DNA of 64,000 nt from Croceibacterium soli (GTDB lineage: Bacteria; Pseudomonadota; Alphaproteobacteria; Sphingomonadales; Sphingomonadaceae). How positions within the stretch are numbered: position 1 is the stretch's first letter; each line of letters opens with the position of its first letter. The notes beneath the pieces were generated by a model, which saw only the letters and a program-made list of their open reading frames with translations, did not search any database and was not told the DNA's origin. The position numbers were made by a program, and so were the translations under genes. The stretch covers positions 434,001 through 498,000 of the forward strand of contig NZ_WTYK01000002.1 of assembly GCF_009828065.1 (NCBI RefSeq), in the 5' to 3' direction. Positions 54,773-61,591 of this stretch are shown piece by piece.

Positions 54773-55867
54773 ATGAAAAACTCGGCGTTACCGTCCGACA
54801 GTTTTCACCGCGCCCTGGAGGCATGTATTCCCGTTCAACAGCTTGAGGCGGACCTTGTCGCGGCCCGCAACGCGCTCCATGAGAGCGATGCCCGCTTCAA
54901 CACGCTGGCCGACGCACTGCCGCACATGGTCTGGTCGGCCATGCCCGACGGCGATCACGACTACTTCAACGAACGGTGGTACGAATTCACCGGCGTGGCC
55001 CGGGGCACGACCGATAGCGAAGGCTGGAACGCGGTTCTCCACCCCGGCGACCGCGAACGCGCGCTGAATGCCTGGCACCAGTGCCTGCAGACCGGCGAGC
55101 CTTATCAGGTCGAATACCGTCTCCGTCACCGCAGCGGCGAATACCGCTGGGCCCTGGCAAGGGCGATGCCGATGCGCAACTCGGAGGGCGAGATAGTGCG
55201 CTGGATCGGTACCTGCACCGATATCCACGAGGCCAAGCAGCAGGCCGAGCAGCTCGAGATTCTCAGCCGCGAGCTGAGCCACAGGATCAAGAACATCTTC
55301 GCGGTGATCGGCAGCCTGATCAGCCTTTCGGCCCGCCACGCGTCCGAGCACAAGGGCTATGCGCAGCAGATCAAGCAGCGCATCGCCGCACTGGGCCGCG
55401 CGCACGAGTTCGTCCGCCCGCACAGTGAAGAATCGCGGCAGGAAGGGGTCTCGGCCACGCTTCACGCGCTGATTGGGCAGATCCTTTCCCCGTACCCTGC
55501 CCGCGACGCCGGCCGGATCGAGATTTCGGGTGAAGACGTGCCGGTCGACGATCGCAGCGCTACCCCTCTCGCGCTGCTGGTGCACGAGCTGGCGACCAAT
55601 GCCACCAAGTACGGCGCGCTCGGCGAAGACGGTGGCACAGTCAGCATCCGTAGCGAACTGCAGGGCGAGGACCTGCTGCTCGAGTGGCTGGAGGAAGACG
55701 GGCCCGCCGTCGCCGGCGAGCCGCAGCGGTCGGGGTTCGGGACAGTGCTCAGCGAACTGAGCATCCGCGACCAGCTCGGCGGAGAGCTGGAGCGTGACTG
55801 GCACGAGAGCGGGCTGCGCGTGCGGATCAGAGTTCCGCGCGCCAACCTGCAGCGGCAGATGGGCTAG
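54773..55867 (+). CDS. PAS HWE-family sensor histidine kinase
   Basis: A 364-residue soluble kinase: one PAS domain (about 40-155, LADALPHMVWSAMPDGDHDY, with PAC EYRWALARAMPMRNSEGEIV), an HWE phosphotransfer region (about 163-245, LSRELSHRIKNIFAVIGSLI, with the phospho-His in SHRIKN) and an ATPase domain with LVHELATNATKYGALG. The LEWLEEDGPAVAG segment has the family Trp. The 3' end overlaps the convergent response regulator by 4 bases (55864-55867). Confidence 0.87.
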   Translation: MKNSALPSDSFHRALEACIPVQQLEADLVAARNALHESDARFNTLADALPHMVWSAMPDGDHDYFNERWYEFTGVARGTTDSEGWNAVLHPGDRERALNAWHQCLQTGEPYQVEYRLRHRSGEYRWALARAMPMRNSEGEIVRWIGTCTDIHEAKQQAEQLEILSRELSHRIKNIFAVIGSLISLSARHASEHKGYAQQIKQRIAALGRAHEFVRPHSEESRQEGVSATLHALIGQILSPYPARDAGRIEISGEDVPVDDRSATPLALLVHELATNATKYGALGEDGGTVSIRSELQGEDLLLEWLEEDGPAVAGEPQRSGFGTVLSELSIRDQLGGELERDWHESGLRVRIRVPRANLQRQMG

Positions 55868-56268
55868 CCTGCGCCGAACAGGCGGAGGGTAGCGGGGGGC
55901 TGCACGCTTCGGCCTGTTCGCACGGCCAGCGCGTACTCCACGGCGGATCGCACCATTTCCTCGTCCGCCGGCTTGGTGATGACGCCGATGGCTCCTGAGA
56001 TCCCTTGGCCGAGCAAGCGCGGATTCGCCGTGACGAAAAGAACGGTGACGCCTTTCGCGCCGAGCGTGGCGCCGATCTGCGGCCCGGTGAGTCCGTCGCG
56101 CAAGTTAAGGTCGACCAGGGCTAGGTCGATCTCCTCGTCGAAGTGCCGGCGGGCGCTTGCCAGGTCCGGCGCGATGCCCAGGACCTCATAGCCGAGATCC
56201 TCCAGGATGGATTGCAACTCCATCGCAACCAGCATTTCATCTTCAACGATCAGCAAACGGGCAAGCAT
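55864..56268 (-). CDS. Single-domain response regulator
   Basis: A 134-residue receiver domain: LIVEDEMLVAMELQSILEDL (acidic pocket), phospho-acceptor in LALVDLNLRDG (about 52), VLFVTANPRLLG (Thr switch) and the Lys in VITKPAD. It has no output domain. The FVTANPRLL segment recalls the PhyR receiver rather than the FATGUY type. It converges on an HWE kinase and overlaps it by 4 bases, an arrangement that could make them antagonistic as well as partners. An EcfG-like site precedes it. Confidence 0.85.
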   Translation of the reverse strand: MLARLLIVEDEMLVAMELQSILEDLGYEVLGIAPDLASARRHFDEEIDLALVDLNLRDGLTGPQIGATLGAKGVTVLFVTANPRLLGQGISGAIGVITKPADEEMVRSAVEYALAVRTGRSVQPPATLRLFGAG

Positions 56269-56308
56269 AGCAGCGGGGGTACTTTGATAAACGAGTCCTG
56301 AGCGTTAC

Positions 56309-56333
56309 AACTTCCGTGGCTCCCGATCGTTCC
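56309..56333 (-). promoter_or_regulatory. EcfG-like promoter of the second response regulator
   Basis: On the minus strand GGAAC (56333-56329), a 16-base spacer and AGTT (56312-56309), 41 bases before the start codon. The first -10 base differs from cGTT. Confidence 0.4.
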
Positions 56334-56369
56334 GGAGCCTCGCGCCGGTAACCGTGGGTTGCAAACCGT

Positions 56370-57386
56370 TCAACCGGCCGCTGGCAGATCATCCAGCGAT
56401 GGGCTTTCCTCCAGCAGCTGCAGCAGGCCGCGTTCCTCGGAACTGAGCCATTTGGTCTTGCGCGGCAGGCGCAGAGCCTCGCGCCATTTCCCCTGCCGCT
56501 CCACCAGCGCCACCACGGCAGGATGGACATAGCTCTTGCGGGCGATCGCAGGCGTGTTTCCCAGCCGTTCGCTGACCGTCTCCATCAGCACCTTCACGGG
56601 GACTTGCCCTTGGGTGCGGGCAAGCATCTCGAAGGCGATCACGCTGGCGTGCCAGGTGCGGAAGTTCTTGGCGGTGAAGTGCTCGCCCATCGTCTCGCAG
56701 AGATAGGCGTTCACGTCCGCCGAATCGACCGGGTGCGCCTCGCCCTCCTCGTCGACCCATTGGAAGATGTTCTGGCCAGGCAGATCGTCCATCTTGCGCA
56801 CGAAATGGGCCAGCCGCCGATCGCTGATCGTGACCTCGCGCAGAATGCCCGACTTGGCTTTGAAGCGCAGCTTCACGGTCTTGCCGGTTACCGTGGCATG
56901 CTTGCGCCGCAGCGTCGTCGCGCCGAAACTCTTGTTCGCCTTGGCGTAGCTCTCGTTGCCGACGCGCACCACGCTGAGGTCGAGCAGCCGCACCACGCTG
57001 GCGATCGCCCGCTCCCTGCTCAGCGTGCGCCCTGCAAGGTCCGCCTCCACGCGCTTGCGCACTTTTGGCAGGAGCGTCCCGAACTGAAGGCAGCCGGCGA
57101 ATTTCTCGTTATCGCGGTGCGCGCGGTATTCGGGATGGTAGCGGTACTGCTTCCGGCCCTTGTCATCGATCCCGGTCGCCAGGATGTGACCATCGGGATG
57201 GGGGCAGAACCAGGCCTCCTTGTAGGCCGGCGGCAGCGCGATGGCGTTGAGCCTGTCGATCTCTTCGCGGTCGGTGATCCGATTGCCTTGGGGATCGTAG
57301 TAGGCCCAGCCGCGCCCCGCCTTCTTCCGCGTAAGCCCCGGCAGACTTTCATCGACTTGAACGAGCTGGGGGGGCTGGGTCGCCAT
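56370..57386 (-). CDS. DNA topoisomerase IB
   Basis: A 338-residue poxvirus-type (eukaryotic-like) topoisomerase IB that relaxes supercoils through a 3'-phosphotyrosyl link. The catalytic set is visible: RVGNESYAKANKSFGATTLR, then RRKHATV (Lys), FTAKNFRTWHASVIAFEML (Arg and His) and the nucleophile Tyr in ARKSYVHPAVVALVE (about 285). ATG 57386 is chosen; longer frames have no homology. An EcfG promoter (57397-57421) ends 10 bases before this ATG, so the transcript would be nearly leaderless. The gene is probably part of the general stress response. Confidence 0.93.
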   Translation of the reverse strand: MATQPPQLVQVDESLPGLTRKKAGRGWAYYDPQGNRITDREEIDRLNAIALPPAYKEAWFCPHPDGHILATGIDDKGRKQYRYHPEYRAHRDNEKFAGCLQFGTLLPKVRKRVEADLAGRTLSRERAIASVVRLLDLSVVRVGNESYAKANKSFGATTLRRKHATVTGKTVKLRFKAKSGILREVTISDRRLAHFVRKMDDLPGQNIFQWVDEEGEAHPVDSADVNAYLCETMGEHFTAKNFRTWHASVIAFEMLARTQGQVPVKVLMETVSERLGNTPAIARKSYVHPAVVALVERQGKWREALRLPRKTKWLSSEERGLLQLLEESPSLDDLPAAG

Positions 57387-57396
57387 GCGGGCGGTG

Positions 57397-57421
57397 AACG
57401 GACGCAAGCCCTTGCGGTTCC
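57397..57421 (-). promoter_or_regulatory. EcfG promoter of topoisomerase IB
   Basis: On the minus strand GGAAC (57421-57417), a 16-base spacer and CGTT (57400-57397), a full match to the EcfG consensus. A start site 6-7 bases downstream would be about 4 bases before the ATG at 57386. Confidence 0.7.
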
Positions 57422-57541
57422 ATCGCAAATCGCGGCGACGAAGAGAAGCTGATGCAAAGCCAAGGAATCCCCGCCTTGTGACCCGGTACCCTCGACGCCA
57501 TGTGTGGGCCCGACACCACACACAGTTCGAGGAGACCGCCG

Positions 57542-58411
57542 ATGTCCGACGTCTACACCCCGCCCGAAGTCTGGACTTTTGATCCGGAGAACGGCGGACA
57601 GTTCGCCGGCATCAACCGCCCGACCGCCGGCTCGCGCGAGGAGCACGAGCTGCCGGTCGGCGAGCATCCGTTCCAGCTCTACTCGCTCGGCACCCCCAAC
57701 GGCGTGAAGGCGACGATCATGTTCGAGGAACTGATCGAGGCCGGCTTCTCCGACGCGGAATACGACGCCTGGATGATCGAGATCTTCAACGGCCATCAGT
57801 TCTGGTCGGGCTTCGTCGAGTTGAACCCGAACAGCAAGATCCCCGCCCTGCTCGACCGCTCGGGCCCGCAGCCGTTCCGCGTGTTCGAAAGCGGCGCGAT
57901 CCTGCTGCACCTGGCGGAAAAGTTCGATTACCTGCTGCCGAAGACCAACCCGGCGCGCGCGGAAACGCTCGGCTGGCTGATGTGGCAGATGGGCAGCGCC
58001 CCGTTCATCGGCGGCGGCTTCGGTCACTTCTACGTCTACGCGCCGGAACGCTACAAGTACCCGATCGACCGCTACGCGATGGAGACCAAGCGGCTATACA
58101 GCGTGGCCGACAGCCAGCTTGCAAAGACCGAGTACCTGGCCGGCAACGACTACACGATCGCCGACATCGCCGCCTACACCTGGCTCGGCAATCTCTACCA
58201 CGGCGCCTACAACGGCGCCGACAAGTTCCTGAGCCTGCACGAGTACGAAAACGTCGGACGATGGGTGAAGGCGATCGACGCCCGCCCCGGCGCGACCCGC
58301 GGACGCCTGGTCAACACCAAGGCCATGCCGGAGCGACACTCGGCGGCAGACTTCGACACGATCGAGGACAAGTCGCTGCTCGACCCGGTGCGCAAGCGCG
58401 CCGACGTCTGA
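57542..58411 (+). CDS. yghU: YghU-type glutathione S-transferase / disulfide-bond oxidoreductase
   Basis: A 289-residue GST of the nu/YghU class. It has FQLYSLGTPNGVKATIMFEE (thioredoxin-fold start with the Thr-Pro-Asn site), NPNSKIPALLDRSGPQPFRV (cis-Pro loop), FESGAILLHLAEKFDYLLP and the C-terminal helical domain with DYTIADIAAYTWLGNL. The family binds two glutathiones and reduces disulfides and peroxides. ATG 57542 is 14 codons inside the longest frame and starts the homologous part. It is divergent from the topoisomerase IB gene. Confidence 0.92.
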   Translation: MSDVYTPPEVWTFDPENGGQFAGINRPTAGSREEHELPVGEHPFQLYSLGTPNGVKATIMFEELIEAGFSDAEYDAWMIEIFNGHQFWSGFVELNPNSKIPALLDRSGPQPFRVFESGAILLHLAEKFDYLLPKTNPARAETLGWLMWQMGSAPFIGGGFGHFYVYAPERYKYPIDRYAMETKRLYSVADSQLAKTEYLAGNDYTIADIAAYTWLGNLYHGAYNGADKFLSLHEYENVGRWVKAIDARPGATRGRLVNTKAMPERHSAADFDTIEDKSLLDPVRKRADV

Positions 58412-58572
58412 TCGGCTTGGGGGGAGCGCCGACGATCACCCGGTCGCCGGCTCTCCCCCGCGCCCCAGCCACCTCGGCCGGGTCTGGCCGTACGCTGGAG
58501 GCATTTTCGTCACCCGAGGCCCCTCGCCCCCTTCACTTCCCTGAAACGGCGGACTATGGGCGGCACCTCTGT

Positions 58573-58647
58573 TGGGGCGTAGCCAAGCGGTAAGGCACCG
58601 GTTTTTGGTACCGGCATGCGCAGGTTCGAATCCTGCCGCCCCAGCCA
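58573..58647 (+). tRNA. tRNA-Gln (anticodon TTG)
   Basis: 75 bases with a full cloverleaf: acceptor TGGGGCG/CGCCCCA, D-arm region AGCCAAGCGGTAAGGC, anticodon arm ACCGGTTTTTGGTACCGG with loop TTTTGGT giving TTG, T-arm GCAGGTTCGAATCCTGC, discriminator G and encoded CCA. The 58412-58572 stretch before it shows nothing further. Confidence 0.96.
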
Positions 58648-58679
58648 GACCTTCTCACAGTCCTCCGGACCGATCCCGG

Positions 58680-59651
58680 TCAGCGCAGCATCCATGGCAG
58701 GGCTTGGTCGCTGCCGCCGTCGGCGCGGCGGTCGTCGTCGCGCCTTGTCCACCAGGGGATCCGCTGGGTTGGCAGGGCCCGCGCCGCGGGCTGGCCGGGG
58801 CGGGCGAACTCGCCGTCGAGCGCGGTGCCCAGCTGCAAGGAGGCTCCGCGAAGCTTGGCTTCGTACATCAGGCCGTCGGCGCTGCGGACGAGGCTATCCA
58901 TCGATGCCTCGCCCGGCGGAACGATCAGGCCACCGACGCTGCACTTCAGGGGCCCGCTCTCGACCGTCACGCCGTTCATGGTCTCGTGCAGCCGCCTGGC
59001 CACGGCCTTGGCCGCGCTTTCGTCCTTGACGCTCATGTAGATCAGGAACTCGTCGCCGCCGACGCGGGCGAAGATATCGGTGCGGCGGATCATGCTCCTC
59101 ACTGCGGCCCCGAAGGCGCGCAGGCAGGCATCCCCGGCGGCGTGCCCGTGGACGTCGTTGACGGTCTTCATCCCGTCGAGATCGGCATAGACCAGCAGTC
59201 GCCAGCGATGCGGATCGATAATCGCGGGAGCGAGCTCGAAGAAGGCTTGCCTGTTCAGCGCCTTGGTCAGCACGTCGGTGCGCGCCAGCCACCACTCCCG
59301 GACATAGGCCCGGCGCGCGCCGGCGATCACGACGACCACGATCGAGATCGCCACGAACCGCAGGCCCAGGTTCCAGCCGAAGTTCGCCGCGCCATGCGGG
59401 TAAAGGCTGACCCCGTTGAGCCCGAACGTGAGCACCATGCAGGCTATCCCGGTGACCTGCCCTTCCCGCCAGCCGAGCGACCAGGTGGCGATGCAGATCA
59501 CGAGCAGGTAGACCGGGCCGAACCACAGGTCGCGCCCGGTAAGGTAATCGGCCAGCGCGGCCGCAGCCATGCAGGACAGGACGACCACCCAGGCCGTCGC
59601 GGGCCGGAGCCGCACCATCTTGCCGAAGGCACGCTCCACCGCGTTCGACAT
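58680..59651 (-). CDS. Membrane-bound diguanylate cyclase (GGDEF)
   Basis: A 323-residue enzyme making cyclic-di-GMP. Four or five membrane helices (about 15-115, no recognised sensor name) precede a GGDEF domain (about 120-285) with LARTDVLTKALNRQAFFELA, YADLDGMKTVNDVHGHAAGD and the intact RVGGDEFLIYMS. The feedback I-site RxxD five residues upstream (RRTD) is present, so product inhibition is expected. ATG 59651 gives the shortest N-terminus; ATG 59669 is also possible. Confidence 0.9.
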   Translation of the reverse strand: MSNAVERAFGKMVRLRPATAWVVVLSCMAAAALADYLTGRDLWFGPVYLLVICIATWSLGWREGQVTGIACMVLTFGLNGVSLYPHGAANFGWNLGLRFVAISIVVVVIAGARRAYVREWWLARTDVLTKALNRQAFFELAPAIIDPHRWRLLVYADLDGMKTVNDVHGHAAGDACLRAFGAAVRSMIRRTDIFARVGGDEFLIYMSVKDESAAKAVARRLHETMNGVTVESGPLKCSVGGLIVPPGEASMDSLVRSADGLMYEAKLRGASLQLGTALDGEFARPGQPAARALPTQRIPWWTRRDDDRRADGGSDQALPWMLR

Positions 59652-59843
59652 AGGAGGGGCCCAGTGCATCCGACAGCTTTGTCAGCCGAGCCCGAACAAA
59701 CCGTCAAGCCCCGACCTAGGTAATTCCACTTATTTCGGCGCGAGGGCGGCGCGCGTCCCGTAGGATTACCTGCTCCCGCTTAGCCCGGAGAACACCTTCC
59801 TTCTTTATCCGCCGGCAGCATGCGCTGTGGAACAGGATGGAAG

Positions 59844-61517
59844 ATGAACGTGCAACGCCTGGCGGACCTTCAAGGCATCATCGACGTCATGCCCACCCCG
59901 GTGTTCGTGAAGAACCGTGCGCACAGGATCATCCTCCTCAACGAGAGCGCCTGCGAACTGTTCGGGCATTCTCGGGAAGTCATGCTGTCCTCCAGCGACT
60001 ACGACCTGTTTCCGGCGGAGCAAGCGGAGGTCTTCCACGCGGCCGACGACCGCGTGTTCTCGCTGGACACCTTCGACGAGGTGGAGGAGCAGGTCACGAA
60101 CGCGGTCCACTGCGTGCGTACGGTGATCACCCGCAAGAAGAAGGTGGAGATCGGCGGCGAGGAGCTTCTGGTGGCCGTGGTCACCGACGTCACCGCCTAT
60201 CGCGAGGCCGAGGCGCGCAGCCGCTACCTGGCGCTGCACGACGTGCTGACCGGGCTGCCCAACCGCATGCTGCTGAACGAGCGGATCGACCAGGAACTGC
60301 TGCGCGCGTCCCGCCGGGAAAGCCAGGCCGCGCTGATCTACATCGACCTGGACCGGTTCAAGGAAGTGAACGACAGCATGGGCCATCAGGCCGGGGACGA
60401 GCTGATCCGCCAATTCGCCGAACGCCTGACGGCGATCGTGCGCGCGTCGGACACCGTGGCCCGCCTTGGCGGCGACGAGTTCGCGATCCTGCTGCACGAC
60501 GCCGGCGACGGAGTGCAGTCGGACGAAATCTGCAACCGCGTGCTCGCCGCGGCGAGGCGACCCTTCATGATCGAGCAAGGACAGGCGCATGTCGGCGCCT
60601 CGCTCGGGATCGCCCATCTGGGTTCCGGCATGGCCGACCGCGCCGAGCTTCATCGGCGTGCCGACGTGGCGCTATACCAGGCGAAGCGCGAAGGCCGCGG
60701 CTGCTTCCGCATATTCTCCGACGAGTTGGATGCCCGGATCCAGGCGCGCCGGGCGCTGGAAACGGATCTGCGTTGCGCCCTCGCGGCCGGAGACCAGCTC
60801 AAGATCGACTACCAGCCGCTGCTGTCCGCGCGCGACGATCGCGTGATGGCGCTGGAGGCGCTGGTGCGCTGGGATCACCCGCGCCTCGGCCGGCTCACCC
60901 CGGCAGACTTCCTGGACGTCGCCGAAGAGTCCGGCCTTATCGTTCCGCTCGGTGAATGGGTGCTGGAGCGGGCCTGCGCCACCATGGCGAAGTGGCCCGA
61001 TGTTTCGCTGGCGGTCAACATATCACCCGGCCAGCTGAGCAGCGATGCCCTGGTAGAGCGGGTGCTGAAGATCCTGGACCGCACCGGGTTCGACCCTACG
61101 CGGCTGCAGCTGGAGGTGACCGAACACGCGATCCTCGACATGGAGGGTGCGGTGGAAACGCTCAAGGAGCTCCGCGCGACGGGGATCAAGCTCGTGCTCG
61201 ACGATTTCGGCACCGGCTATTCGAGCTTGTCGCACTTGCAGAAGATCGAGATCGACAAAGTGAAGATCGATCGCTCGTTCGTTGCCGAAATGTCGCTCCT
61301 CGGCGGTTCCTCGGCGATCGTCCAGGCCGTGGCGACGCTCGGCAGTTCGCTCGGCATCTCTGTCACCGCCGAGGGAGTGGAGACGGAGGAACAGCGCGCA
61401 TTCCTTCGCGCGCTCGGCTGCGAGGAACTGCAGGGCTACCTGCTGTCGCGCCCGATGAACGAGAACGAGACCGGTACTTACATGGAGCGCTCGACCGCGG
61501 CGTCGCAGGCGGCTTGA
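59844..61517 (+). CDS. PAS-GGDEF-EAL bifunctional cyclic-di-GMP protein
   Basis: A 557-residue cytosolic protein. The PAS domain (about 8-120, IIDVMPTPVFVKNRAHRIIL) is followed by GGDEF (about 130-290) with an intact RLGGDEFAILLHD and I-site RASD. The EAL domain (about 300-550) has LEALVRWDHP, AVNISPGQLS, LEVTEHAI, LDDFGTGYSS, VKIDRSFV and AEGVETEEQ, all catalytic motifs intact. It could make or break cyclic-di-GMP, with the PAS deciding. ATG 59844 has GGATGGAAG just upstream; a frame to 59820 exists. Confidence 0.92.
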   Translation: MNVQRLADLQGIIDVMPTPVFVKNRAHRIILLNESACELFGHSREVMLSSSDYDLFPAEQAEVFHAADDRVFSLDTFDEVEEQVTNAVHCVRTVITRKKKVEIGGEELLVAVVTDVTAYREAEARSRYLALHDVLTGLPNRMLLNERIDQELLRASRRESQAALIYIDLDRFKEVNDSMGHQAGDELIRQFAERLTAIVRASDTVARLGGDEFAILLHDAGDGVQSDEICNRVLAAARRPFMIEQGQAHVGASLGIAHLGSGMADRAELHRRADVALYQAKREGRGCFRIFSDELDARIQARRALETDLRCALAAGDQLKIDYQPLLSARDDRVMALEALVRWDHPRLGRLTPADFLDVAEESGLIVPLGEWVLERACATMAKWPDVSLAVNISPGQLSSDALVERVLKILDRTGFDPTRLQLEVTEHAILDMEGAVETLKELRATGIKLVLDDFGTGYSSLSHLQKIEIDKVKIDRSFVAEMSLLGGSSAIVQAVATLGSSLGISVTAEGVETEEQRAFLRALGCEELQGYLLSRPMNENETGTYMERSTAASQAA

Positions 61518-61591
61518 CCGCGCGACGCGTCGGGAGCGGAGAGACCGGGTCAACCGGCTGTTAAGATGGCAAGGTTAGATGGGATGGGCAC

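Noticed and set aside
58573-58647. Genomic-island attachment site at tRNA-Gln
   Set aside because: No integrase, direct repeat of the tRNA 3' end or composition change is visible in the window.
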